46,306 nt of DNA from CAIMMJ01 sp037131955 (lineage in GTDB: Bacteria; Bacteroidota; Bacteroidia; UBA4408). Made by a program: the position numbers and the translations under genes. This document shows, piece after piece, positions 17,645 to 25,613 of the stretch (the first letter of the stretch is position 1; every line of letters begins with the position of its first letter). Under the pieces are notes generated by a model that ran no database searches, was not told the DNA's origin, and saw only the letters and a list, made by a program, of their open reading frames with translations. The DNA lies in assembly GCA_037131955.1 (NCBI GenBank), contig JBAXQC010000015.1, forward strand, positions 1 to 46,306. Reading direction: 5' to 3'.

Positions 17645-17668
17645 ATCTAACTTTGAATTTTCACGGTA
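17628..17668. repeat. 41-bp palindrome, copy 2 (promoter-proximal)
   Basis: This is the second copy of the palindrome, with 3 differences from copy 1. It begins 18 nt upstream of the ATPase start codon and covers the -33 element of its promoter. That position suits an operator site. It could equally be the end of a mobile cassette. Confidence 0.9.
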
Positions 17669-17686
17669 GTATAAAAATATTATAAC

Positions 17687-17714
17687 AAAAAAAAGCAGAT
17701 AAAAATCTGCTTTT
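17687..17714 (-). terminator. Intrinsic terminator of lpdA
   Basis: The stem AAAAGCAGAT / ATCTGCTTTT with a 4-nt loop is followed on the minus strand by a run of eight T residues. It lies about 20 nt after the lpdA stop codon. Confidence 0.85.
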
Positions 17715-17735
17715 AATAATATAATTATAGCTTGT

Positions 17736-19139
17736 TTAAATATGTAGAGATCTTTTTGCCGTTGCGTCTAAACATGCTTCTTTTAAAGACTCTGTAAAGG
17801 TTGGGTGTGCATGACTCATTCTACTTATGTCCTCTGCTGAGGCACGATATTCCATAGCAACAACCGCTTCGGCAATCATATCCGCTGTTCTAGGACCAAT
17901 CATGTGTACACCCAAAATTTCATCTGTTTTTTCATCAGCCAACACTTTTACAAATCCGTCGGTATCCATGCTTGCTCTTGCTCTTCCGCTTGCCTTAAAT
18001 GGGAAATTACCTACTTTATACTTAACTCCTTTTTCTTTTAGTTGTTCTTCGGTGTATCCAACGGCTGCTACTTCCGGCCATGTATAAACAACCCCAGGAA
18101 TTAAATTATAATTAATGTGAGGCTTTTGACCGGCTATTTTTTCTGCTACAAAAACACCTTCTTCTTCTGCCTTGTGTGCTAACATTGCACCTTTAATTAC
18201 ATCGCCAATTGCATAGATATTTTCATTACTCGTAATTAAATGTTCGTTTACTTCTATTTTGCCCCTATCGTCTAATTTTACTCCTGCTTTATCCAAACCA
18301 AGATTATCTGTAAATGGTTTTCTACCTAATGCAATGATGCAATAATCTCCATTGAATTGAACTTCTTTGCCAGCTTTGTCGGATGCTTTTACTACCACTT
18401 CTTTCCCTTTGTTTTTTACTTCCAAAACTTTGTGATTTAGAAAAAATTCAAACCCAATTTTAGTAAGCGATTTTTGTAGTTCTTTCCCCAGACTTTTATC
18501 CATAGTTGAAATTATACTATCGGCATATTCTAGTACACTAACTTTTGCACCTAATCTTGCATATACAGAGCCAAGTTCAAGTCCAATAACACCGCCACCC
18601 ACAAGAATCAAATTTTTTGGAACTTCTTTCATTTCCAAAGCTTCAGTGCTTGTGATGATTCTTTTTTTATCAATCTCCATTCCGGGCAAAACTATTGGCT
18701 TAGAGCCGGTAGCTATAACAAATTTTTTAGCTGACAAAGTTGTTTTATTTCCGTCGTTCAAGGCCACCTCTACTGTATCTTTTGAAACAAAAGTACCATG
18801 ACCAAAGTAGGTTGTAATTTTATTTTTTTTCATCAAAAATGAAATTCCATCACTGGTTTGTTTAACTACCCCGGCTTTGCGTTTAATCATTTGCTCTAAA
18901 TTAACTTTTAATGAGCCAACATCTATTCCATGTTCTTTAAAAGTATGCGATGCATTGTAAAAGTGTTCAGAAGAATCCAACAATGCCTTGGATGGAATGC
19001 AACCTACGTTTAAGCATGTTCCGCCCAATGTATTATACCTTTCAACTATGGCTGTTTTAAAACCCAGTTGAGAACAGCGAATTGCTGCAACATAACCGCC
19101 TGGGCCTGACCCAATGATAACTACATCAAAATTTTCCAT
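17736..19139 (-). CDS. lpdA: Dihydrolipoyl dehydrogenase
   Basis: This is the E3 flavoprotein of 2-oxoacid dehydrogenase and glycine-cleavage complexes, which reoxidises dihydrolipoamide with NAD+. The FAD-binding IIGSGPGGYVAA is at the N-terminus. The redox disulfide is C42/C47 in GGTCLNVGCIPSKALL. The NAD-binding GGGVIGLELGSVYARLG and the catalytic C-terminal HAHPTFTE motif are all present. The length of 467 residues is standard. No E1 or E2 genes are nearby, so it presumably serves complexes encoded elsewhere. A promoter candidate lies just upstream and a terminator downstream, so the gene is monocistronic. Confidence 0.97.
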   Translation of the reverse strand: MENFDVVIIGSGPGGYVAAIRCSQLGFKTAIVERYNTLGGTCLNVGCIPSKALLDSSEHFYNASHTFKEHGIDVGSLKVNLEQMIKRKAGVVKQTSDGISFLMKKNKITTYFGHGTFVSKDTVEVALNDGNKTTLSAKKFVIATGSKPIVLPGMEIDKKRIITSTEALEMKEVPKNLILVGGGVIGLELGSVYARLGAKVSVLEYADSIISTMDKSLGKELQKSLTKIGFEFFLNHKVLEVKNKGKEVVVKASDKAGKEVQFNGDYCIIALGRKPFTDNLGLDKAGVKLDDRGKIEVNEHLITSNENIYAIGDVIKGAMLAHKAEEEGVFVAEKIAGQKPHINYNLIPGVVYTWPEVAAVGYTEEQLKEKGVKYKVGNFPFKASGRARASMDTDGFVKVLADEKTDEILGVHMIGPRTADMIAEAVVAMEYRASAEDISRMSHAHPTFTESLKEACLDATAKRSLHI

Positions 19140-19158
19140 TTTATTTTAAATTAATTTT

Positions 19159-19186
19159 CAAACCTAATAATTTTAGCCAATACAAT
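19159..19186 (-). promoter_or_regulatory. Candidate promoter of lpdA
   Basis: On the minus strand ATTG, a 16-nt spacer and TAGGTTTG resemble the Bacteroidota -33/-7 pair. The -7 box ends 19 nt upstream of the ATG, which fits a short leader. The spacing is at the short end of the usual range. Confidence 0.4.
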
Positions 19187-19210
19187 TTGTATAAAAAATC
19201 TAAATAATGA

Positions 19211-21406
19211 TTAAAGATTTTTGTCCCACCAATTTGTAATTCTTTCGTAAACATCAAATCTTGTGTTTCCTCCTGTAATGCCGTGATTTTTATCTGGATA
19301 AATCATCAAATCAAATTTTTTTCTAGATTTCTGTAGTGCCCTAATCATTTCCACTGCATTCTGAAAGTGAACATTGTCGTCGGCCATGCCATGAATTAAA
19401 AAATAATTCCCGGTTAATTTGTCGGCAAAATTTATGGGTGAGTTATCTTCGTATCCTTTGGGATTCTCTTGTGGTGTTTGCAAAAATCTTTCTGTATAAA
19501 TATTATCGTAGAATTTCCAGTTAGTAACCGGAGCAACTGCAACAGCTGCTTTAAATGTCTCAGGATTTTTTGTTATACACAATGAACTTAAATAGCCTCC
19601 AAAACTCCATCCTTGAATTCCAATTCGTGTAGAATCTACGTAGGGCAATCGACCAAGAAATTTTGCACTATTTGCTTGATCGATTCTTTCCAAATTTCCT
19701 AGATTTTTATATGTTAAATCTTTGAATTTTTTACCTCTAAACATTGTTCCCCTATTGTCTATTGATGCAATAACAAATCCTTTTGAAGCCATTAACTGTT
19801 GCCACATAAAATCATTGCCTCCCCATCTGTCAATAACGGTATTGCTTCCAGGTCCACCATATATATGTATAATTAAAGGATATTTTTTTGCAGGATTAAA
19901 ATTATGAGGCTTTATTATAAATGCATTAAGCTCAACATTGTTTTCGGTTTTGATTTTAATAAATTCTTTGGGTGAAAGATTCAGTTGGTTTAATGTGTTT
20001 AAAAGTGTTTTGTTTTCATTTAAATCTCTTAATTTCTGTATCTTTTTTATGTCTAAAAAATACTGAACAGCTGGCGTATTGGAATTGCTAGATGTGACTA
20101 GCCCAATAGAGTTATCATCGTTTAAAATTATATCGTTATAACCATCAACTAAATTGTATTTTTTTTTATTTTTCCCATCAAAAGAAATCGAAAAAATATT
20201 CTTTTGCATTACATTTCCATCGTTTGCTAAATAATAGATAGTTGACTTTTTTTCATCAATTTTTTTTATGTCTATAACTTCAAATTCACCGCTTGTTATT
20301 TGCGAAATTTCTTTTCCCAGCAGGTCAAATAAGTAGATATGTTGGTATCCATTTTTTTCGCTTAACCATAAAAATTGATTGTTTTTCTCCAAAAAGTAGG
20401 GAGCTTCATTAACATCAATATACGTTTCATTTTTTTCTTCGATTAACAATTTTGTTTCCTTTTTTGAAATATCAGATAAAAACAATTGTAAATGATTTTG
20501 CCTTCTGTTCAACTGGATAAATGTAATTTTTGTTGGGTCATTTGTCCATTTTACTCTGGGGTAATAAGTGTCTGAGTTTATTTGCGAATTAATTCTTTCA
20601 ATTTTTTTATTGTTTAATTGATAAACAAAAATCTCTACTAAAGAATTTTTCTCCCCGGCTTTTGGATATTTGTATTTTGTGGAGCCGCCGTAAAGTTCAG
20701 CGTTAAAATTGCTAAATTCAAATTCAGGAACTTCTGTTTCATTAAATTTATAAAATGCAAGAGCCGTTCCATTGGAGTTCCAAAACAAACCATTGTGCAT
20801 AGAAAATTCCTCTTCGTAAACCCAATCAACTGAACCATTAATAATTTGATTTTCTTTGCCATCATTGGTAATTTGGACAGTTGATTTATTTTCTAGATTA
20901 TAGATGTAAATATTTCTATCGCTCACATAGGCCATATTAAGGTTGTTAGGAGAAAAACATGGATTTAATTGCTTTCTTTCGGCACTTAATGCTTCTAATT
21001 TTTTTTGTTGAACATCATAAATATAATAGCTTGCAACAAACGAATGTCTATAAATAAACTCTCTATCTGTGGTAAGTAAAATATACTTTTCGTCATCAGA
21101 AAACTCATAATCTTCAATTTTCAGATTTCCACTTGTTACATTTAGCTTAGTTGAATTCAAAATTGTATCTACTTCTTTACCTGAATTCCATGAATATGAA
21201 ATCAAATAATCTCCACTTTCGGTATGTTTTAGTTTACTGTAAAAGCTTGGATTATTTAGTGGTCTTATACCTAAATCTAGTTTAGAATTAAAAGCACCTT
21301 TGCTCCAGATATTTTCGAGATTTAACTCAATTTTTTCTTGAGCCGAAAGTCTATTACAAATTGATACCAGAACAAAGATTGAAATGTAAGCGTATTTTTT
21401 TTTCAT
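19211..21406 (-). CDS. Exported S9 family dipeptidyl-peptidase IV
   Basis: This predicted exported serine exopeptidase removes N-terminal dipeptides, classically X-Pro. A signal peptide covers about residues 1-23 (ends LSAQ). An eight-bladed-propeller N-terminal domain runs to about residue 480, with the DPP-IV feature WVYEEEF near the middle supplying the paired glutamates that bind the substrate amino terminus. The alpha/beta-hydrolase domain has S601 in GWSFGGY, D676 in ADDNVHF and H708 in DKNHGI, so the triad is complete. The length of 731 residues fits the family. The gene has no close same-strand partner. It complements the S46 peptidase elsewhere in the window, which suggests peptide use as a nutrient. 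Confidence 0.94.
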   Translation of the reverse strand: MKKKYAYISIFVLVSICNRLSAQEKIELNLENIWSKGAFNSKLDLGIRPLNNPSFYSKLKHTESGDYLISYSWNSGKEVDTILNSTKLNVTSGNLKIEDYEFSDDEKYILLTTDREFIYRHSFVASYYIYDVQQKKLEALSAERKQLNPCFSPNNLNMAYVSDRNIYIYNLENKSTVQITNDGKENQIINGSVDWVYEEEFSMHNGLFWNSNGTALAFYKFNETEVPEFEFSNFNAELYGGSTKYKYPKAGEKNSLVEIFVYQLNNKKIERINSQINSDTYYPRVKWTNDPTKITFIQLNRRQNHLQLFLSDISKKETKLLIEEKNETYIDVNEAPYFLEKNNQFLWLSEKNGYQHIYLFDLLGKEISQITSGEFEVIDIKKIDEKKSTIYYLANDGNVMQKNIFSISFDGKNKKKYNLVDGYNDIILNDDNSIGLVTSSNSNTPAVQYFLDIKKIQKLRDLNENKTLLNTLNQLNLSPKEFIKIKTENNVELNAFIIKPHNFNPAKKYPLIIHIYGGPGSNTVIDRWGGNDFMWQQLMASKGFVIASIDNRGTMFRGKKFKDLTYKNLGNLERIDQANSAKFLGRLPYVDSTRIGIQGWSFGGYLSSLCITKNPETFKAAVAVAPVTNWKFYDNIYTERFLQTPQENPKGYEDNSPINFADKLTGNYFLIHGMADDNVHFQNAVEMIRALQKSRKKFDLMIYPDKNHGITGGNTRFDVYERITNWWDKNL

Positions 21407-21466
21407 GGATTAAAATTTGGAGCCTAAAATTAGTAAATATTACTCATACAGCTTAAGAGTAAAAAC

Positions 21467-21498
21467 AAAAAGGGCTCTGAATTACAGAACCCTTTTTT
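21467..21498 (-). terminator. Terminator after the SPFH/Arc-like operon
   Basis: A stem with AAAAAGGG / CCCTTTTT and inner TCTG/CAGA arms around a 5-nt loop sits about 12 nt after the small Arc-like gene. T runs lie on both sides. The one imperfect pair is G-U only in minus-strand RNA, which orients it to the minus-strand operon. Confidence 0.8.
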
Positions 21499-21510
21499 AG
21501 ATTAAATATT

Positions 21511-21672
21511 TTACTTTTTTTTAAGCCTCTTGTTATCAATTAAAGCCAAATGCAACAGAAACTCAATTTGTGAATTTAAACTTCTAAAATCGTCATCGGC
21601 CCATTTTTGCATAGCTTTCATCATTTCTGGCGTTAGCCTCAACACAAATGGTTTTTTTTCGGTTCCTGCCAT
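21511..21672 (-). CDS. Arc-like ribbon-helix-helix small protein (53 aa)
   Basis: This small gene reads MAGTEKKPFVLRLTPEMM at its N-terminus, then two helices (AMQKWADDDFRSL and SQIEFLLHLAL) and a lysine-rich tail. A short strand of the form KPFVLRL followed by two helices is the Arc/MetJ ribbon-helix-helix layout, in which dimers insert a two-strand sheet into the DNA major groove. It begins 7 nt after the stop codon of the SPFH gene and is followed by a terminator, so the two form a compact operon. It probably regulates transcription, perhaps of its own operon. Target sites are not visible. A toxin-antitoxin role is unlikely because no toxin-like partner is present. Confidence 0.75.
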   Translation of the reverse strand: MAGTEKKPFVLRLTPEMMKAMQKWADDDFRSLNSQIEFLLHLALIDNKRLKKK

Positions 21673-21679
21673 TTAAACA

Positions 21680-22531
21680 TTAATTATACAAAGTACCTGT
21701 ATTTACTACTGGACTCACATTTTTATCACCACATAAAACAACTAAGAGATTTGAAACCATAGAAGCTTTTCTTTCTTCGTCAAGCTGAACAACGTTTCTT
21801 TCACTTAGCTTTTCTAAGGCCATTTCTACCATTCCCACTGCACCTTCTACAATTTGTTTACGAGCCGAAACTATAGCAGAAGCTTGCTGTCTTTGCAACA
21901 TTGCTCCGGCAATTTCTGTAGCGTATGCCAAGTGCGAAATCCGTGCTTCTATAACATGAATTCCAGCTTTCATTAACCTTTCTTGTAATTCATCCTCTAG
22001 AAGTTTCTTTATTTTTTCTCCGCCACCTCTCAAGGTAATTTCATTTTTGTGTTCCTCTTCAAAACTATCGTAAGGACAAATTCCCGCTAAATGGCTCAAT
22101 GCAGCTTCGCACTGAACCTTAATGTAATGGGTATAATCGTCCACCTCAAATGCCGCTTTTGCTGTTTCATTTACGCACCAAACTATTACAGATGCAATTT
22201 CTATAGGATTTCCATTTTTATCATTTACCTTAATAATACTTGATGCTAAATTTCTTGCCCTTAAAGAAATTTTCTTTTTTACAAGAAATGGATTCGCCCA
22301 AAAAAATCCACTTTCTTTTATTGTACCCATATACTTTCCAAAAAGTATTAGCACCAATGATTCATTGGGGTTAATTATCATAAATCCAGGTAGTATTGAA
22401 AATGATAGTAAAAATCCAGGAATTGTAACAAATAAAAAATGTTGACTAATACTCCATATTGATGTTCCAATGATAAAAAAGAATAATATTATCATTAAAT
22501 AACCTGATGTTTTGTTTGCTAATTTTTCCAT
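21680..22531 (-). CDS. SPFH / band-7 domain membrane protein
   Basis: This is a stomatin/prohibitin-type membrane scaffold protein of 283 residues. Hydrophobic segments lie at about 11-29 and 32-52. The band-7 core follows, starting near NESLVLILFGKYMGTIKESG and including the segment YTHYIKVQCEAALSHLAG, and then a coiled-coil-like helix (EIAGAMLQRQQASAIVSARK). Such proteins form oligomeric rings around membrane proteases or lipid domains. No protease gene of the NfeD type is adjacent. It is the first gene of a two-gene operon with a small Arc-like regulator. Confidence 0.88.
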   Translation of the reverse strand: MEKLANKTSGYLMIILFFFIIGTSIWSISQHFLFVTIPGFLLSFSILPGFMIINPNESLVLILFGKYMGTIKESGFFWANPFLVKKKISLRARNLASSIIKVNDKNGNPIEIASVIVWCVNETAKAAFEVDDYTHYIKVQCEAALSHLAGICPYDSFEEEHKNEITLRGGGEKIKKLLEDELQERLMKAGIHVIEARISHLAYATEIAGAMLQRQQASAIVSARKQIVEGAVGMVEMALEKLSERNVVQLDEERKASMVSNLLVVLCGDKNVSPVVNTGTLYN

Positions 22532-22557
22532 TTTTTTATAATATTAATTTGATATTA

Positions 22558-22589
22558 CAAAAGTATTAAAATATCTTTAAACAATACAA
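22558..22589 (-). promoter_or_regulatory. Candidate promoter of the SPFH/Arc-like operon
   Basis: On the minus strand TTG, a 21-nt spacer and TACTTTTG match the Bacteroidota pattern. The -7 box ends 26 nt upstream of the SPFH start codon. Confidence 0.4.
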
Positions 22590-22640
22590 GTAATTTCATA
22601 AAATATTTTAATTGGTTTAACACGCTGATTTTAATAAAAT

Positions 22641-22648
22641 TATATTTG
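22641..22648 (+). promoter_or_regulatory. Candidate -7 box for the FAD oxidase gene
   Basis: TATATTTG ends 4 nt before the ATG at 22653. The transcription start would fall at or next to the start codon, so the mRNA is probably leaderless. No good -33 element is seen at the usual spacing. Confidence 0.45.
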
Positions 22649-22652
22649 CAGC

Positions 22653-24047
22653 ATGAAAACAATAGATAAGATTGATGTTAATTTTTTTAGTAGTTTCTTA
22701 AATTCAAAACAAATAATTGAATTAGATGAATTAAAAAATCCTTACGGAAAAGACGAAACAGAGAATTTATTTTATAAACCCGATTTAGTTTTAATTCCAT
22801 TTACCACATTTGAAGTTTCTGAAATATTAAAATACTGCAATACAAATAAAATAATTGTTACACCAAGAGGTGCAGGAACAGGATTAAGTGGTGGTGCATT
22901 GCCAGTATTTGGTGGAATAATTTTATCGCTTGAAAAGCTAAATAAAATTATTGAAATCGATACAGAGAATATGCAGGCAACTGTTGAGCCTGGCGTTGTA
23001 AATGAGGCATTTCAAATAGAAGTTCAAAAGGCAGGATTGTTTTATCCTCCTGATCCTGCTAGCAAAGGCTCTTGTTTTTTGGGTGGAAATATTGCTCACT
23101 CTTCTGGCGGCCCAAGAGCAGTTAAATATGGAACAACAAGAGATTATATTTTAAATTTAGAAGTTGTTTTAATTACAGGTGAAATTATTTGGACAGGTGC
23201 AAATACTTTAAAATATTCAACAGGATATAATCTTACTCATTTATTTATAGGGAGCGAAGGAACGCTTGGAGTTGTTACAAAAATTGTAGTTCAACTAATT
23301 CCATATCCAAAAAATAATGTATTGATGTTGGTTCCTTTTTATACTGCAGAGGAAGCTTGTAAAGCAGTAAATGCAGTTTTTTTAGCAGGTTTAAATCCTT
23401 CGGCATTAGAATTCATGGAAAGAGATGCCATAGATTGGACTTTGAAATTTGTAGAAAATGTGTCTGTAACTATTGAAGATGGTATTCAAGCTCATCTGCT
23501 GATAGAATATGATGGCAATGATTTAGAAAACTTAAATATTGATGCTGAAAAAACGTTTTCGGTTTTAGAAAATTTTAAATGCGGTGAAATTTTATTCGCG
23601 GACAATGAAGCACAAAAAAATATGCTTTGGAAAATCAGAAGAAGTGTTGCAGAAGCGGTAAAAAACAATTCGTTTTACAAGGAAGAAGATACCGTTGTGC
23701 CAAGAGCTTTTTTGCCTCAATTATTGGCAGGTGTAAAATCTATAGGAAATAAATTTGGATTTAAATCGGTTTGCTACGGACATGCTGGCGATGGCAATTT
23801 ACACGTTAATATTATTAAAGGAGATTTAAGTGATGAATTTTGGGAAAATGGAATTCATGAAGGAATAGAGGAAATTTTTATTTTGTGTAAAAAGTTAAAA
23901 GGAACTATTAGTGGAGAACATGGAATTGGCTTAGTTCAAAAAAGATACATGCACCTGGTTCAGGGCGAAACTCAACTTGAGTTGCAAAGAGGGATAAAAA
24001 AAGTGTTTGATCCAAATGGCATTCTAAATCCAGGAAAAATATTTTAA
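22653..24047 (+). CDS. GlcD-like FAD-binding 2-hydroxyacid oxidase/dehydrogenase
   Basis: This is a flavin-dependent dehydrogenase of the GlcD / D-lactate dehydrogenase group, which oxidises a 2-hydroxyacid such as D-lactate or glycolate to the 2-oxoacid. The FAD_binding_4 domain covers about residues 45-220, with VTPRGAGTGLSGGALP and GGNIAHSSGGPRAVKYGTT. The FAD-oxidase C-terminal domain ends with the conserved GTISGEHGIGLVQKRYM and the DPNGILNPGK motif. The length of 464 residues is normal. No partner iron-sulfur subunit (GlcF-like) is adjacent, so the electron acceptor and exact substrate cannot be stated. The gene stands alone, convergent with rnpA. Confidence 0.88.
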   Translation: MKTIDKIDVNFFSSFLNSKQIIELDELKNPYGKDETENLFYKPDLVLIPFTTFEVSEILKYCNTNKIIVTPRGAGTGLSGGALPVFGGIILSLEKLNKIIEIDTENMQATVEPGVVNEAFQIEVQKAGLFYPPDPASKGSCFLGGNIAHSSGGPRAVKYGTTRDYILNLEVVLITGEIIWTGANTLKYSTGYNLTHLFIGSEGTLGVVTKIVVQLIPYPKNNVLMLVPFYTAEEACKAVNAVFLAGLNPSALEFMERDAIDWTLKFVENVSVTIEDGIQAHLLIEYDGNDLENLNIDAEKTFSVLENFKCGEILFADNEAQKNMLWKIRRSVAEAVKNNSFYKEEDTVVPRAFLPQLLAGVKSIGNKFGFKSVCYGHAGDGNLHVNIIKGDLSDEFWENGIHEGIEEIFILCKKLKGTISGEHGIGLVQKRYMHLVQGETQLELQRGIKKVFDPNGILNPGKIF

Positions 24048-24127
24048 AACAACTACTCCCTGAATAATAGAAAAAAGCAAAATACAATCTTTCTCAAAAT
24101 TTTTTATGCTTTTCATTTTTCTTGATT

Positions 24128-24499
24128 TCAAGTTGAAACTTTTAACAGCAAAGATTTAATTGCTTTTTCCGTTTTGTCAAATAGAATATTTACATCGCCA
24201 ACGTATACAATTATTAAATTATAAGAACAATTTAAGCTGATTGACATTTTGGAAAAATCTGATTTATTTAAACGGTACGTTTCTCTAAGAATTCTTTTTA
24301 TTCTGTTCCGCTGATGTGCTTTGGGATATTTTTTTTTTGATGCCACAAAAGCAACTTTGTTAGGTTCTCCTGAATTCTCCAATTTTTGAAAAATCAATTT
24401 AACTGGAAATTCAAATTCACTGTTGCCTTTAGTAAATAATTCAGAAATAGATTTACTGCTTTTTAATTTTTCAGCTTTCCCAAATCCAAATTGTTTCAT
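24128..24499 (-). CDS. rnpA: Ribonuclease P protein component
   Basis: This small basic protein assists the RNase P RNA in cleaving the 5' leader from pre-tRNA. The RNR signature is AHQRNRIKRILRE, followed by TYRLN. The ATG at 24499 gives 123 residues, the normal size. A longer in-frame extension to 24592 is rejected because it would run through a terminator hairpin (24552-24584) and past a -7 promoter box (24520-24527). The usual neighbour rpmH is absent, which is common in Bacteroidota. Identification rests on the RNR motif, basic composition and size. Confidence 0.92.
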   Translation of the reverse strand: MKQFGFGKAEKLKSSKSISELFTKGNSEFEFPVKLIFQKLENSGEPNKVAFVASKKKYPKAHQRNRIKRILRETYRLNKSDFSKMSISLNCSYNLIIVYVGDVNILFDKTEKAIKSLLLKVST

Positions 24500-24519
24500 T
24501 AAGTACCAACATTTTTTTT

Positions 24520-24527
24520 CAAATATA
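24520..24527 (-). promoter_or_regulatory. Candidate -7 box for rnpA
   Basis: The minus strand reads TATATTTG about 20 nt upstream of the rnpA ATG. No -33 match is seen. Its position supports the short rnpA start. Confidence 0.4.
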
Positions 24528-24551
24528 AAGTACTTTTGCTTAACATATAAA

Positions 24552-24584
24552 AAAAGAAGCTGCCCTTGAGAGGCAACTTCTTTT
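24552..24584 (-). terminator. Terminator after the lipoprotein gene
   Basis: A 10-12 bp stem (core AGAAGNTGCC / GGCANCTTCT) with a 7-nt loop is followed on the minus strand by seven or more T residues. The one imperfect pair is G-U in minus-strand RNA. It lies about 27 nt after the lipoprotein stop codon. Confidence 0.85.
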
Positions 24585-24610
24585 CTGACCAAAATAAAAT
24601 TTAATTATTT

Positions 24611-25462
24611 TTATTTCAAAGTTATTGTTCTGGTTACAACTCTTCCTCTCCTACCTGTAACTTCTACTGTTGCTTGATTATCGCAGGTGCCATTTCCAAA
24701 ATCCAGAACCCTTGATTTTCCTTTTGAATTTTCAAATTGAATTATTCCTTTGTCTATCCATTTGCAGCTCATTAATCTGTGCAACGGACTGGTAATTGTT
24801 GCGGTGTAAGTAACATCGTTTGAATTTGTTCCGCTGGCGTTACCTGTAATTGTATATTCATCGTCTTGCCAATTTGCTGTTTCGTAACCTGCCAACATTG
24901 TTCTTACCCTATCTGAATTCCAAGTATGAAATTTACCATCGGTTTTTGTAATTTTCATATTTCTTGCTTCAATTTTCCAAGTATATTGGTTGTTTGCATT
25001 TAAACCAGTATTTGTAACCGTTCTTGTACCTTCTACTTTATTATCATTTCTATAATAGTTATCAAAAGTTACAATTTTTACTGAACCTTGCTCAAAGTAA
25101 TTGCCAGTATAGTTTACAATAATTTTTCCTCTTCTATTTCTTCCGTCAGCTCCCAAACAATTTGTTGTGCCAAAATCTATGGTAACAATTCTGTTTACTG
25201 TATCCTTAGTAATGGTTGCACATCCACTTAGTGCATCGTATTGCTCATAATTTGAAGCATATCTACCAGTAATGTTTTGCCCCTTAAAAGCATTATCGGC
25301 AATATTAGATGACTCATCGCCTACCTCTGTGCCTTCTTGTGAATCTTGCCCCGTTGCTTCTTCTGAAGTTGCTGTTGTTTCAATTTTTTCTTTGTTACAA
25401 GAAGTTGTAAAAATTGCCAAGGAAATTAATCCTGCAAAAATTCCATTTTTTAAGTTTTTCAT
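24611..25462 (-). CDS. Hypothetical lipoprotein
   Basis: I do not recognise a named family. A lipoprotein signal peptide ends in IFTTSC, with C22 as the acylated cysteine. The following residues NKEKIE are charged and may act as a surface-export signal of the kind known in some Bacteroidota. An acidic, low-complexity stretch follows to about residue 57. The remaining 225 residues are beta-rich, contain several cysteines, and include repeated threonine-rich strands (KVEGTRTVTNTG, EYTITGNASGT, VTYTATITS). No catalytic motif is visible. The gene is monocistronic, with its own terminator, and divergent from the PpiD-like gene. A structural or binding role in the outer membrane is possible but unproven. 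Confidence 0.75.
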   Translation of the reverse strand: MKNLKNGIFAGLISLAIFTTSCNKEKIETTATSEEATGQDSQEGTEVGDESSNIADNAFKGQNITGRYASNYEQYDALSGCATITKDTVNRIVTIDFGTTNCLGADGRNRRGKIIVNYTGNYFEQGSVKIVTFDNYYRNDNKVEGTRTVTNTGLNANNQYTWKIEARNMKITKTDGKFHTWNSDRVRTMLAGYETANWQDDEYTITGNASGTNSNDVTYTATITSPLHRLMSCKWIDKGIIQFENSKGKSRVLDFGNGTCDNQATVEVTGRRGRVVTRTITLK

Positions 25463-25613
25463 GTTTTCTATTTTTTTAGTTTATTAATTTTTTGCTTTGG
25501 TATTGTGACCGAAAATTATGTTTTAGGTTTAATTGCAGTGTGATTATTTTTTAATAATAATGCTTAATGACTCATTTTCAGATATTTGAATTTTAGTTAA
25601 TTTGAAAATATAA

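Noticed and set aside
24500..24592. N-terminal extension of rnpA
   Set aside because: It overlaps the terminator of the upstream gene and a -7 promoter box, and exceeds the normal RNase P protein length.
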